NCBI GenBank assembly: GCA_903850425.1
Contig: CAINLR010000070.1
Span: 43,160 to 107,159, forward strand
Source: an uncultured Verrucomicrobia subdivision 3 bacterium
GTDB taxonomy: Bacteria > Verrucomicrobiota > Verrucomicrobiia > Limisphaerales > UBA11358
Direction of reading: 5' to 3'
Length of the DNA: 64,000 nucleotides
The translations under genes were made by a program, and so were the position numbers. This document shows positions 35,288-44,635 of the stretch, piece by piece. Position 1 is the first letter of the stretch. Each line of letters begins with the position of its first letter. Below the pieces are notes generated by a model that saw nothing but the letters and a program-made list of their open reading frames with translations, was not told the DNA's origin and did not search any database.

Positions 35288-37132
35288 TCACCAGAAACTG
35301 ATGTAAAACCAAACCACCAAGGCCACCACCACCAGCGAAAGCACCACGTCCGTGGCATTCCAACTGGCCTTGGTCGCGGCCTTCTCCTCGGCCGTCGCGC
35401 CATACCAGGTGTATTTGACGGTCTTGGGGTCCGGTGCTTGGGTCATCAAACTAATGACCACCATCAACAATAGCGTGGTCGCAAACAAAATCTGGCACCA
35501 ATAGAGCCAGTGAATATTTTCCAGGCTGAAGAGCAAACCATACTTCGCTTTGAGTGGCGCAATCAGCGACGTGTATTGATCCACCGTAACCGAACCTTGA
35601 TACACATGGGCCTTGAGATCTTTCAGCGTGTCGCCGTTCGCCGCCTTGACGTTGCGGAACATTAAGTCCGCCGCCAACCGGGCAAAACCGCCGACGACGC
35701 CAACGACAAACGCCCACAAAGCCGCCGGGGCCGTGGCGCGTTTCCAAAATACGCCAACGCCGAACAACACCGCGATGGCGGGGGATAGATAGCCCTGCAC
35801 ATTTTGCAAATATTCATAAAGGTTCGTATGAAGCGCTTTGATAACGAGCACCCAGCAGATGCCCATGAACACAATCACCCCGGTGGCAATCCGGCCGACG
35901 AGCACCTCGGTCTTGCCGGTGGCGTTCGGATGCCATTCGCGATAAAAGTCCATCGTGAAGAGTGTGGCTGAGGCGTTGAACTTGGAGGCAAGCGAGGCCA
36001 TGAGCGCCACGATCATGCCGCAAGCGACGATCCCTTTGATGCCGTGCGGCAGAATTTGAGCCACGAGCGTGGTGTAGGCGGCGTCGCCGCTGGTGGTAAA
36101 ACCACTCGCCGGCACCTGGGTCAGCGCATAGGCCACCATGCCGGGAACCAGGAAGATGAATACCGGCGTGAGCTTGAAATACGCGGCCAGAATGGAACCA
36201 CGGCGGGACTCCTGCTGGTTTTTGCCCGCGAGCACGCGTTGGACGATGTATTGGTCGGTGCACCAATACCAGAAACCGATGATCGCCGAACCGGGCAGGA
36301 TCGCCAGCCACGGCCATTCCGGGTCATTCAACGCGCGGACAAGATGAGTATTATCACCGGTCGGACTACCCGCAACCGCCTTGAGCGTGGCATGCCAGCC
36401 TTCAACAATATGGCCATGTCCCAGCTTCTGCAGGCCAATATATAGAATGCACAATGAACCACCAATCAGCACCGGCGATTGCAGCACAGCTGTATACATG
36501 ATCACCCGCATGCCACCGAAGATCGTGTAAAGGCCGGTGGTGAAGGCGAGCCCCAGAGCAATGACCCAGAAGATGTCAACATTAGTGCCGAAGATGTTGA
36601 CCGATTCAATACCCAGCAAGGTGCGGATGACAACATCACCGGCGTAAATCGTGGCGGCGATTTTCGTCAACACGAGGCTTGCCATCGTCAGCAAGCTGAG
36701 GACGTTTCGCGAGCCGCGGCTGAAGCGCAGTTCGAGAAATTCCGGCATGGTGAACACCTTCATGCGGTCGTAGAGCGGCACGAAGACCCAGCCCAAGACC
36801 AGGATGAGCCAAGCGTGCATTTCCCAATGCGCCATCGCCATGCCGGTGACGAAACCGGCGCCGGCGAGGCCAACGAGATGTTCGGAACCAATGTTGGATG
36901 AGAAGATCGAGGAACCGATCTGCAGCCAGTTTGCGTCGCGACCGGAGAGAAAGTAGTCTTTGCCCGACTCGTTCTTCTTGCGCATCGAGAAGGCGACCAC
37001 AGCCACCATGCCGACGGCGAACAGGGCAATGACAATCCAGTCCAGGCCGTTGAACACCGGCTCACGCGCAGTGCCGGCCAGAGCCGCCACCGCATTGGTT
37101 GCCGCCACGATTGAGTTTGTTATTTCATTCAT
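35288..37132 (-). CDS. Sodium/solute symporter (SSS family), probable sugar transporter
   Basis: This 614-residue inner-membrane protein has about 14 hydrophobic segments and the SSS/SGLT pattern: F-L-S-G-R-D-A-N-W-L-Q-I-G-S-S-I-F-S-S-N-I-G-S-E-H-L-V-G, then G-L-Y-T-I-F-G-G-M-R and W-Y-W-C-T-D-Q-Y-I-V-Q-R-V-L-A. The S-S-N-I-G-S-E-H-L-V-G motif is characteristic of the Na+/galactose branch (vSGLT). Being 20 bases downstream of galM and in line with the araBAD genes, it most likely imports L-arabinose or a related sugar together with Na+. Confidence 0.93.
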   Translation of the reverse strand: MNEITNSIVAATNAVAALAGTAREPVFNGLDWIVIALFAVGMVAVVAFSMRKKNESGKDYFLSGRDANWLQIGSSIFSSNIGSEHLVGLAGAGFVTGMAMAHWEMHAWLILVLGWVFVPLYDRMKVFTMPEFLELRFSRGSRNVLSLLTMASLVLTKIAATIYAGDVVIRTLLGIESVNIFGTNVDIFWVIALGLAFTTGLYTIFGGMRVIMYTAVLQSPVLIGGSLCILYIGLQKLGHGHIVEGWHATLKAVAGSPTGDNTHLVRALNDPEWPWLAILPGSAIIGFWYWCTDQYIVQRVLAGKNQQESRRGSILAAYFKLTPVFIFLVPGMVAYALTQVPASGFTTSGDAAYTTLVAQILPHGIKGIVACGMIVALMASLASKFNASATLFTMDFYREWHPNATGKTEVLVGRIATGVIVFMGICWVLVIKALHTNLYEYLQNVQGYLSPAIAVLFGVGVFWKRATAPAALWAFVVGVVGGFARLAADLMFRNVKAANGDTLKDLKAHVYQGSVTVDQYTSLIAPLKAKYGLLFSLENIHWLYWCQILFATTLLLMVVISLMTQAPDPKTVKYTWYGATAEEKAATKASWNATDVVLSLVVVALVVWFYISFW

Positions 37133-37152
37133 AGTTTTCGTTTCTAAAAGGA

Positions 37153-38322
37153 TTATTCAGCGCTGAATTTATAGACGATGGTGTTGTGGTATTTCTGACC
37201 GGGTTTGAGTTCGACCGACGGGAAATTGGACTTGTTTGGCGAGTCGGGATAGTGCTGCGGCTCCATCGCGAAACCAGTGTGAACCTGATACGCAACGCCG
37301 GCTTTGCCTGTGAGCGTGCCATCCAAAAAATTGCCGGCGTAGAATTGCAAGCCGGGCTCGTCGCTCCAGACTTCCAACACCCGGCCGCTATTCGGTTCCA
37401 CCACACGCGCCTGCAGGCCATACGCGCCGAGCGGTTTGTTGATCACCCAGTTGTGATCATAGCCGGGGCCGTATTGCAGCACCGGGTTCGGATCCTTGAT
37501 GCGCGCACCGATCGCGGTGGGTTTGCGGAAATCAAACGGCGTTCCAGTCACGTCGGCAAATTCGCCGGTCGTTATCAAGCCGGCATCCACCGGTGTAGTT
37601 TTGTCGGCATTCAAATAAACCAGGTGGCCGAGAATGTCGCCCTGGCCTTCGCCAGCCAAGTTGAAATAAGAGTGCTGCGTGAGGTTGACAATCGTCGGCT
37701 TGTCGGTCGTCGCGGAGAATTGCAGCTTCAGGGCGTTGTCTTCGGTCAAAGTGTAAACCGCTTTGACCTTGAGGTTGCCAGGGAAACCTTCTTCGCCGTC
37801 CTTGCTCAGATAGGTCAGTTCCAGTTCCGGGCCATGCTTGCCGACTTCAGCTTCCTCCACTGTCCAAACCACTTTATCAAAACCCTTCAAGCCGCCGTGC
37901 AGCGAGTTGCCGTTGTTGTTACCGGCCAATGTGTATGCCTGTCCCTCAAGTGTGAATTTGCCGGCACCGATCCGGTTGCCGTAGCGACCAATGAGCGCTC
38001 CGAAATAGGGACAGCCTTTCAGATACGTCGGATTCACATAACCATCCAGCGTGTTGAAGCCCAGCACGACATCGGCGAACTTGCCGTTTTTGTCCGGCAC
38101 AGACAGCGATTGCACAATGCCGCCATAGGTCATGATGCGCGCCTCGGCCCCTTGGCCATTGCGCAGCGTGAAGATTTCTACCGGCTGACCTTCGGGGGTT
38201 TTGCCAAAATCGGCCTTCGTGATCGTGGATGTTGAATGGGAGGTGGACATGGTGGCGCAGCTTACTAGACCGGCCGCGCTGAGTCCAGCCGTTGCCAGCG
38301 TGATGAACCGCATTATTTTCAT
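37153..38322 (-). CDS. galM: Aldose 1-epimerase (mutarotase), lipoprotein
   Basis: This enzyme interconverts alpha and beta anomers of aldoses. The 389-residue product has a lipoprotein signal (L-S-A-A-G-L-V-S-C, Cys22), so it should be anchored outside the cytoplasm. Catalytic residues are in R-Y-G-N-R-I, N-S-L-H-G-G, N-L-T-Q-H-S-Y-F-N-L (His) and the C-terminal G-F-A-M-E-P-Q-H (Glu). D-H-N-W-V is the sugar-binding Asp. Export fits a role in presenting the right anomer of freed arabinose to the symporter. Its ATG overlaps the stop of the GH43-like gene (ATGA). Confidence 0.93.
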   Translation of the reverse strand: MKIMRFITLATAGLSAAGLVSCATMSTSHSTSTITKADFGKTPEGQPVEIFTLRNGQGAEARIMTYGGIVQSLSVPDKNGKFADVVLGFNTLDGYVNPTYLKGCPYFGALIGRYGNRIGAGKFTLEGQAYTLAGNNNGNSLHGGLKGFDKVVWTVEEAEVGKHGPELELTYLSKDGEEGFPGNLKVKAVYTLTEDNALKLQFSATTDKPTIVNLTQHSYFNLAGEGQGDILGHLVYLNADKTTPVDAGLITTGEFADVTGTPFDFRKPTAIGARIKDPNPVLQYGPGYDHNWVINKPLGAYGLQARVVEPNSGRVLEVWSDEPGLQFYAGNFLDGTLTGKAGVAYQVHTGFAMEPQHYPDSPNKSNFPSVELKPGQKYHNTIVYKFSAE

Positions 38323-39296
38323 GGTTGAGTTTTGGTGTTTGTTTGGGGATTAGGGAACGACAAATCTTTCACAACGCTCTCAGGCACCCGCAAAACGGTG
38401 CCGTGCCGGAAACCTTTCGGAAAGGAAACTGAAGTGGAAATCTCCTGCCAATGTTCCAGGTCCGATGATTTCACCGCGCCGTAATATTTGGGGTTGCCGT
38501 AATGGTCGAAGTAGATGTAAAACTCCGATCCGATCTGAATCGCCGACGGGCCTTCCACCCAGTCGCCGGTGATCGCCGGACCCGCCGGACCAAACGGCCC
38601 CTCGGCATTGTCGCTGACCGCGAGGTGCAGATTTTTCTTCACCGGATTCTTCGTCTCATCCTTCACGACGAGATAAAACTTTCCCTGTGCCGCCAACATC
38701 GTGGCGTCAATCACGTTGAAGCCACCGTCGTAAAATAATTTCGTCGGCGAAAATTTTGTGAAGTCCTTGGTGGTGACGCAGTAGATGCGGTGGTTGTTGT
38801 CGCCGGAATTTTCGGTCTCGGGAAATTTGCCAGGAATCGTGGTCGCCCAGAAAATCAGCCACTGCGCCTGCTTCGCGTCGTAAAACAATTCTGGTGCCCA
38901 GACGTTCTTGGCCTCCGGCGCGTCTTCCATCACCGGAATCGCACGCTGTTCCGACCAGTGAATCAAATCGCGTGAACTCGCATAACCAAACACCGGTGGC
39001 CGGCCCCAGCTCGTGGTCCAGACCATGTGAAACGTGCCGTCCGGTCCCAGCGCCAAACTAGGATCGCGCATCAGCTTGCCGCCGACTTCCGGTTTGATGA
39101 ATGGCTTGTCTTCCGGCGGCTTTATCTCCGTCCACTGTAATCCATCCCGGCTCGTCGCGAGGCCCAGCCCGCTCTCCCCGTTCGGTTCGCGGAAAAACGT
39201 GAATAGAAAAACGGAGTTGGTATCCGCCGCAAAACTGGAGGTCAGCGACAACAACAGCATGGCGACGGCGAGAAAAGCGGCGGAGGGCCGCCGCAC
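38319..39296 (-). CDS. Secreted GH43-like beta-propeller glycosidase
   Basis: The protein is a five-bladed beta-propeller with the GH43 pattern: L-M-R-D-P-S-L (catalytic base Asp region), N-V-W-A-P-E-L-F-Y-D, N-V-I-D-A-T-M (pKa-modulating Asp), and G-D-W-V-E-G-P-S-A (acid Glu). Expected activity is alpha-L-arabinofuranosidase or beta-xylosidase, outside the cytoplasm. The start is uncertain. GTG 39296 gives M-R-R-P-S-A-A-F-L-A-V-A-M-L-L-L-S-L-T-S-S-F-A-A, a good signal peptide of 325-residue total, but it lies inside a dispersed repeat. ATG 39260 gives 313 residues without basic residues in the signal. The frame stays open to ATG 39464 through two repeat copies and a REP-like element. Confidence 0.82.
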   Translation of the reverse strand: MRRPSAAFLAVAMLLLSLTSSFAADTNSVFLFTFFREPNGESGLGLATSRDGLQWTEIKPPEDKPFIKPEVGGKLMRDPSLALGPDGTFHMVWTTSWGRPPVFGYASSRDLIHWSEQRAIPVMEDAPEAKNVWAPELFYDAKQAQWLIFWATTIPGKFPETENSGDNNHRIYCVTTKDFTKFSPTKLFYDGGFNVIDATMLAAQGKFYLVVKDETKNPVKKNLHLAVSDNAEGPFGPAGPAITGDWVEGPSAIQIGSEFYIYFDHYGNPKYYGAVKSSDLEHWQEISTSVSFPKGFRHGTVLRVPESVVKDLSFPNPQTNTKTQP

Positions 39297-39375
39297 TCCA
39301 AGACGCTGGCGCGCGGACCAATGACTTGCAAACTCCGCGAAGCGTCTTGGACTGCGCCAGTCCTCTGGCGCTTTT
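39273..39375. repeat. Two inverted copies of a 34-base dispersed repeat
   Basis: 39273-39306 (aaaagcggcggagggccgcc ...) and 39342-39375 (gcgtcttggactgcgccagt ...) are inverted relative to each other and share the frame gcgtcttgga-tgcg-...-gcttttt-like ends. They lie at the apparent 5' end of the GH43-like gene. I believe this repeat is common in Verrucomicrobiota genomes (memory only). Confidence 0.6.
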
Positions 39376-39404
39376 CCCCAGCACGTCGAGACGCCGCGAA
39401 GGCT

Positions 39405-39457
39405 TCTCCCTCTCCGCTCCCTCGGAGGGAGAGGAGAGGGCCGGGGCGAGGTGAGGG
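39405..39457. repeat. REP-like palindrome (cctcacc / gggagagg family)
   Basis: tctccctctccgctccct is followed by its near reverse complement ctcggagggagaggagaggg and then a cgaggtgagg tail. The same family appears at 48911-48948, 51608-51650 and 51725-51764. It lies between araD and the GH43-like gene. Confidence 0.65.
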
Positions 39458-39479
39458 CCAACATATTTCGAAGGTAAAA

Positions 39480-40178
39480 TTATTTCTGTCCGTAATACGC
39501 ATTCGCCCCGTGTTTGCGGAGGAAATGTTTGTCGAGCAGCACCGACTGCATCGGCGGCGTTTTGGGATTGATGCGCAACGTCTCGCTCGCCAGCCGCGCG
39601 ATGAACTCCAGCACCACTGCGTTGTGAACGGCGTCGTGAGCGTCCTTGCCCCAGGTAAACGGGCCGTGGCTCGCCACCAGCACCGCCGGATGCTGCGCCG
39701 GATCGAACTTCAATTTCTTGAACGTCTCTACGATGACATCGCCGGTGTTCGCCTCGTAATCCTTTTTGATTTCCGCCGGCTTCAGCTTGCGCGTGCAGGG
39801 CACGTCGCCATACCAGTAATCCGCCTGCGTCGTGCCGTAGCTCGGCAAGGTCTTGCACGCCTGCGACCACGCCGTCGCGTAAAGGCTGTGCGTGTGAACC
39901 ACGCCGCCGATGGATTGAAATGCGCGATACAAAACCAGATGCGTCGGTGTGTCGGAACTCGGCTTCAAATTACCCTCGACCACTTTGCCGTCCGCGAGCG
40001 AGACGACGACCATGTGTTCCGGCTTCATGCCGTCGTAAGGCACGCCGCTGGGTTTGATGACCATCAGGCCACGTTCGCGGTCCACGCCGCTCACATTGCC
40101 CCACGTCTGGATGACGAGACCTTCAGCGACCAAATCCAAATTGGCCTTGCAGACTTCGGCTTTTAATTTTTCGAGCAT
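39480..40178 (-). CDS. araD: L-ribulose-5-phosphate 4-epimerase AraD
   Basis: This cytoplasmic zinc enzyme converts L-ribulose 5-phosphate to D-xylulose 5-phosphate, the last step of L-arabinose entry into the pentose phosphate pathway. The 232-residue length is standard. Motifs are T-W-G-N-V-S-G, K-P-S-G-V-P-Y, S-S-D-T-P-T-H (phosphate site), V-H-T-H-S (zinc His pair), and the third zinc His in V-A-S-H-G-P-F. It follows araB on the same strand, separated only by the small gene at 40188-40553. Confidence 0.95.
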   Translation of the reverse strand: MLEKLKAEVCKANLDLVAEGLVIQTWGNVSGVDRERGLMVIKPSGVPYDGMKPEHMVVVSLADGKVVEGNLKPSSDTPTHLVLYRAFQSIGGVVHTHSLYATAWSQACKTLPSYGTTQADYWYGDVPCTRKLKPAEIKKDYEANTGDVIVETFKKLKFDPAQHPAVLVASHGPFTWGKDAHDAVHNAVVLEFIARLASETLRINPKTPPMQSVLLDKHFLRKHGANAYYGQK

Positions 40179-40187
40179 AAATTTCCT

Positions 40188-40553
40188 TTACGACTGAATT
40201 GGGTCAAAAGTGCAAACAACACCGAGTTCAACCAATGTCTTTTCAACAATCGCTGCTGTTATTCGATTCACTGACTTGCGATCAAAATGCCAGTGGATGT
40301 TCATTTCCCAGTTCGTCGGTTGATTCTTCATGGGATACGCATCAATCATAATTTTACTATCAGCCTCGCCCTCTCGCCAAACCTCCCAAAGCGTGCAGCT
40401 ATCCGTTTCGTGAAAACAATTCAATGATGCATCACGCCTATTCCCCTTTTCATCAATTGCGGCGACCTGAACAACCGCAGCGGGCAAAGATCTCCACCAA
40501 CTCAAAGCAATTTCTTTGTTAGTCGAATACGCGCTCTGGTGAACACCACCCAT
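40188..40553 (-). CDS. Unrecognised 121-residue protein, AT-rich, between araD and araB
   Basis: The product has an ATG start and a mix of W, H and E residues (A-L-S-W-W-R-S-L-P-A, then C-F-H-E-T-D-S-C-T-L-W-E-V-W and N-W-E-M-N-I-H-W-H-F-D-R-K). No signal peptide or membrane segment is seen, and I recognise no family. Base composition is clearly lower in GC than the flanking ara genes, which suggests recent arrival. It sits 9 bases from araD and 24 from araB, so it would be carried on the ara transcript. Confidence 0.6.
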   Translation of the reverse strand: MGGVHQSAYSTNKEIALSWWRSLPAAVVQVAAIDEKGNRRDASLNCFHETDSCTLWEVWREGEADSKIMIDAYPMKNQPTNWEMNIHWHFDRKSVNRITAAIVEKTLVELGVVCTFDPIQS

Positions 40554-40577
40554 ATGATTTCGAGTTTCGTGGTTAAA

Positions 40578-42254
40578 CTAATTTCTGACTCGGCTGCGAA
40601 TCTCAATCAGCTTCTTCATCACGCCAAACAAATTGCCGTTCCATTCCTTTGTGCCGAAGGCGTCGTGCAATTCTTTGTAGATCGCATAAAGCTCTTGGTA
40701 AACCGCGTGCGCCTTGGGATTCGGCTTATAGACTTTCGGTTTCAAGCCGGTCATCTTTTTCTGCGCAGCGGCGAAATCCTTGTGCGCCCCGGCGATGACG
40801 GCGGCCGCGATGGCGGAACCGAGCGCGCAGGTCTGCGCCGAGCGGCTGATCTTCATCGGCCGGCCGGTAATGTCTGCGTAAATTTGCATAACCAGCGGGC
40901 TTTTATCGGCGATGCCGCCGCAGTTGACGACCTCGTCAATCTTCACGCCGTATTCCTCAAAGCGGTTGATGATGGTCAGCGCGCCGAACGCCGTGGCTTC
41001 AATCAACGCGCGGTAAATCTCCGCCGGCGTGGTGTAGAGCGTCTGGCCGAGAAGCAGGCCGGTGAGCTGTTGGTCCACGAGCACGGTGCGATTTCCGTTG
41101 TTCCAATCCAGCGCGAGCAAGCCGCTTTCGCCGGCCTGAAGTTTCAACGCGCCTTTGGTGAGTTCGTCATGCGAACCAGCAACCTTGCCGCCGGGCTGCA
41201 AATAATTGACGAGCCAATTGAAAATGTCGCCTACGGCCGACTGACCGGCTTCAAGACCGAAATAGCCGGGCACCACGCTGCCATCCACGATGCCGCAGAC
41301 GCCGGGAACATCCGCCAGCTTTTCCGTGTTCAACTTCACGCTGATGTCGCAGGTGCTCGTGCCGATGATCTTGACGAGTGTCCCAGGTTTGACGCCTGCG
41401 CCGATTGCGCCAGTGTGCGCGTCGAACGCGCCGACGGCCACGGGAATGCCTGCGGCCAATCCGGTCTTCTCCGCCCACTCTGCCGTCAGTGTTCCCGCTG
41501 CCGTGTCCACAGCGCGGACTTTCTTCGGCAACCGGTCACGCAGCGCGCCGAGTTTCGGATCGAGTTGTGACAAAAATTCTGCGTCGGGATAACCGCCCCA
41601 ACCTTCGTTAAACATCGCCTTGTGACCGGCGGCGCAGATGCCAGCAGTAAATTTATCCGGCGCGAGCGTGCCGGTGAGCGCGGCGGGAACCAGGTCGGAG
41701 AGTTCAATCCACGAATAGGCCGCGTCAAAAACCTGCGGCGCGACACGGAGGCATTTCAGAATTTTGCTGAAAAACCATTCGCTGGAATAAATCCCGCCGC
41801 ACTTGGCGAGATACTGCGGACGGATTTTTTTTGCAAGCGCGGTGATCTCGGCGGCTTCGGCGACGCCGGTGTGATCTTTCCACAGCCACGCCAGCGCGGC
41901 GGGATTGCCGGCGAACTTTTTGCTGAACGCGAGCGGCTGGCCGTTCGCATCCACGGGCAACGGCGTGCTGCCGGTCGTGTCCACGCCAATGCCGATGACC
42001 TGTTCGGCGCGAAAGCTCTTCACGGATTTCTTCGCCGTGGCGAGCGCCTGCTTGATGGTGATCTCCGCGCCGTTGACGTAATCGAGCGGATGCTGCCGCG
42101 CGAGATTCGGATCTCGCGACAAAATCACGCCCTGCGTGCCGTGCGCGTAAGTCCAGACGGCGGCGGCCACTTCCGCGCCGTTGGCGACGTTGACGATGAG
42201 GGCGCGAACGGAGTTCGTGCCGTAGTCCAGACCGATGGTGTATTGAGTGCTCAT
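40578..42254 (-). CDS. araB: Ribulokinase AraB
   Basis: This FGGY-family kinase phosphorylates L-ribulose to L-ribulose 5-phosphate. The product is 558 residues, typical for AraB. Motifs are Y-T-I-G-L-D-Y-G-T-N-S-V-R (phosphate 1), G-I-G-V-D-T-T-G-S-T, G-A-F-D-A-H-T-G-A-I-G (catalytic Asp region), I-G-T-S-T-C, and N-C-G-G-I-A-D-K-S-P-L (adenosine). Its ATG overlaps the stop of the preceding GH127-type gene by one base (TAATG), so translation is probably coupled. Confidence 0.95.
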   Translation of the reverse strand: MSTQYTIGLDYGTNSVRALIVNVANGAEVAAAVWTYAHGTQGVILSRDPNLARQHPLDYVNGAEITIKQALATAKKSVKSFRAEQVIGIGVDTTGSTPLPVDANGQPLAFSKKFAGNPAALAWLWKDHTGVAEAAEITALAKKIRPQYLAKCGGIYSSEWFFSKILKCLRVAPQVFDAAYSWIELSDLVPAALTGTLAPDKFTAGICAAGHKAMFNEGWGGYPDAEFLSQLDPKLGALRDRLPKKVRAVDTAAGTLTAEWAEKTGLAAGIPVAVGAFDAHTGAIGAGVKPGTLVKIIGTSTCDISVKLNTEKLADVPGVCGIVDGSVVPGYFGLEAGQSAVGDIFNWLVNYLQPGGKVAGSHDELTKGALKLQAGESGLLALDWNNGNRTVLVDQQLTGLLLGQTLYTTPAEIYRALIEATAFGALTIINRFEEYGVKIDEVVNCGGIADKSPLVMQIYADITGRPMKISRSAQTCALGSAIAAAVIAGAHKDFAAAQKKMTGLKPKVYKPNPKAHAVYQELYAIYKELHDAFGTKEWNGNLFGVMKKLIEIRSRVRN

Positions 42255-44632
42255 TATTTTAGATTCGTGTTAACCAACATGAGGCGGCTGCCGAACAGTC
42301 CGCCGGCAAAATTTCCCGGTTGCGCCTGCATTTTGACCGTGACTTTTTCTTTACCGTGCGTGAGTTCCGCCGGAATGGGATAAGTCGCGTCCCAGAATTT
42401 CCCCGGCTGATTGTTCGATAATTTTTGCGACGCGATCTTGGTGCCATCCACGAGGATGTCGAAGTTGCGCTCACCGCTTTCCCCGCCCCACCAGGTGCAA
42501 ACCAGTTCGTTCGGTCGCGCCGCATCCACTTTCATCTCGTAGGAAAACCAGCCGCCATCAAAGGCGTGACGGAGTTTGCGCCCGAGTGCCTCAACAGCAT
42601 CTGATTTTTCGCCCTTAACATTGTGGTCGCGTTCCGGCTGCATTTCCCCTGGCTGGAAAAAGTCCACCGTGCGGGCTTCCAATTCGCGCTGCCGCTGCTC
42701 GTTCGCGCGGATTTCGTCTTCGCGTTTCGCCCACTCCGCCGAAGTGAATTTGTCGAGATAGACCGTGTAGCGCCGGTCATGGAGCAGGTGGAACGGAACC
42801 AGATTCACATCGCGCGGCTTGCCGACACTGGTGGTCTTGAAATGCTGCTTCGCCAGCGAAACCGGCTTCACCCAGTCGCTCACGGGTTTGCCTTCGATGA
42901 GTAGCACGGGCACGAACCCGACTTTGTCCGCCGCCGGATCATTCTCCGGGCCGAGATCCGCGGCGAGCAGCGTCGGGCCGTAGAACACGGCGATGCGGTT
43001 CGGATTGTCCGGCATGGCTTCGGTGCGGAGCGCCATCGGAAAACTGATGTCAACTTTGTCGCCGCTTTTCCAAATGCGTTTGATTTCGCAATAGCTCGAA
43101 GGCGATGTCGTGTCGGAAATGATTTTGCCATTCACTTTCACCGTCAGCTTTTCGGCCCAAAACGGATGGCGGATATTCAGCGCGAACTCCTGCGACTTGG
43201 CAGTCTTGATTGTAATCGTGGACGCGTCGCCTGCCGGCCATTGGGTTTCCTGACGCAATGTCACGCCACGCGCTTTCCATTCCAGTTCCGAGGCAATGAA
43301 CAGATTCACCCAGAGATTATCGGCGTTATGAAAATAAATTCCCTCGCCGTATTTCACGTGGTTCTCCATGCCGGTGCCGACGCAGCAGGTGAAGTCATCG
43401 AACTTCGATTGATAATCTTTGTGGTAGCCGGGCTTGAGCGACACGTTGTAGATCACGCGTCCATCGGGATGCTGCGAGGAGCGAATGTGATTGAGCAAGG
43501 CGCGCTCGTAAAAATCCGCCGCGTCCGCACTCACGCTCCAGCCAAAAATATGCTCGGTGAGCTTGAGCATGTTATTCACGTTGCAAGTCTCGGTCGTGTT
43601 TGGACTCAGACGATTGTTGAGTTCGTCGGGCTGGCCAAAGTGTTCGCCATCGCAATGCCCGCCGGTGACGTAGCTGTGATGATGCACCACGCGGTCCCAG
43701 AAAAACTGCGCGGCCAGCCGGTCGCTCTTGTCGCCGGTCAATTCATAGCGCGCCGCAAGGCCCACGATTTTGGGAATCTGCGTGTTTGCGTGTTTGCCGG
43801 GAAGAATGTCAATTCCCTTGGCGAGCGGGTCGAGCACAAGCTTCTGGTGAAAACGCCGCGAGAGTTTCAGGTAGCGTTCATCGCCCGTGTCGGCATAAAG
43901 ATCGGCCAGCACTTCATTCATACCGCCATGTTCGCAGGCGAGCACTTTCTGCATCTGGTCCTCGGTGAGATTGGCAAATGTCTTGTCGAACCAGTCCGCT
44001 AGCCCGCGCGAAACCGTGAGCGCCTTTTCATTGCCGCAAAAACGATAGGCATCGCGCAGGCCGGCGAAGACTTTGTGCATCGTGTAGTTCGGCACCCAGA
44101 TGCCGTTCAGGTCGAAGCCGGCGGACCGGATGTTGCCCGCCGCGACTTCCGCATAAGCCTGGCGGCCACCTTTGAACGCCGCGATGTAGCCATCGCCACC
44201 TGCGTGCTGGCATGCGGCAAGTTCGTCAACGATGTAATTGGCGCGCTTGAGAAACTCCTGATTTCCGGTCGACGCCCACGCCAGCGCGCAGGCGGTCAAA
44301 TAATGTCCGAGCGAATGGCCCGCCACACCCCGCGCCTCCCAGCCGCCGTAGGCCTCCGCTTTTTTCGGCAACCCCGATTCCGCTCGAAAGCCCGCCAACA
44401 GCCGATCTGGTTCGAGGCTCAACAAGTATTCCACCGCCGTGTCTTGCCCGGTTTTGAATTCGCCGGCCAGCAACCGCACATCATGCAGGTTGAATGGCTG
44501 CGCGAGCGGCGGCGCGACGGGAGTGATCTTGAAGGCCGGCTGACCGTCAATGATGGCATCCGCTGCGTTCGCGCTGGTGACTGCAAGCAACAACGCAGCA
44601 AACAAGGTGGAGTGGCAAAATAAAGTCTTCAC
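42254..44632 (-). CDS. Secreted DUF1680 glycosidase (GH127/GH146-type beta-L-arabinofuranosidase)
   Basis: The 792-residue product (GTG start at 44632) has a signal peptide (K-T-L-F-C-H-S-T-L-F-A-A-L-L-L-A-V-T-S-A-N-A). The DUF1680 (alpha/alpha)6 barrel has the zinc/nucleophile set: E-T-C in T-T-E-T-C-N-V-N-N-M-L-K, the C-C pair in F-T-C-C-V-G-T-G-M-E-N-H, and a likely acid/base Glu in G-H-C-D-G-E-H-F. The C-terminal 200 residues form an added beta-sandwich (D-K-F-T-S-A-E-W ... L-V-C-T-W-W-G-G-E-S-G-E-R-N-F-D). It should remove beta-L-arabinofuranose from glycans. It lies 3 bases downstream of the double-module gene and overlaps araB by one base. Confidence 0.9.
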   Translation of the reverse strand: MKTLFCHSTLFAALLLAVTSANAADAIIDGQPAFKITPVAPPLAQPFNLHDVRLLAGEFKTGQDTAVEYLLSLEPDRLLAGFRAESGLPKKAEAYGGWEARGVAGHSLGHYLTACALAWASTGNQEFLKRANYIVDELAACQHAGGDGYIAAFKGGRQAYAEVAAGNIRSAGFDLNGIWVPNYTMHKVFAGLRDAYRFCGNEKALTVSRGLADWFDKTFANLTEDQMQKVLACEHGGMNEVLADLYADTGDERYLKLSRRFHQKLVLDPLAKGIDILPGKHANTQIPKIVGLAARYELTGDKSDRLAAQFFWDRVVHHHSYVTGGHCDGEHFGQPDELNNRLSPNTTETCNVNNMLKLTEHIFGWSVSADAADFYERALLNHIRSSQHPDGRVIYNVSLKPGYHKDYQSKFDDFTCCVGTGMENHVKYGEGIYFHNADNLWVNLFIASELEWKARGVTLRQETQWPAGDASTITIKTAKSQEFALNIRHPFWAEKLTVKVNGKIISDTTSPSSYCEIKRIWKSGDKVDISFPMALRTEAMPDNPNRIAVFYGPTLLAADLGPENDPAADKVGFVPVLLIEGKPVSDWVKPVSLAKQHFKTTSVGKPRDVNLVPFHLLHDRRYTVYLDKFTSAEWAKREDEIRANEQRQRELEARTVDFFQPGEMQPERDHNVKGEKSDAVEALGRKLRHAFDGGWFSYEMKVDAARPNELVCTWWGGESGERNFDILVDGTKIASQKLSNNQPGKFWDATYPIPAELTHGKEKVTVKMQAQPGNFAGGLFGSRLMLVNTNLK

Positions 44633-44635
44633 AGA

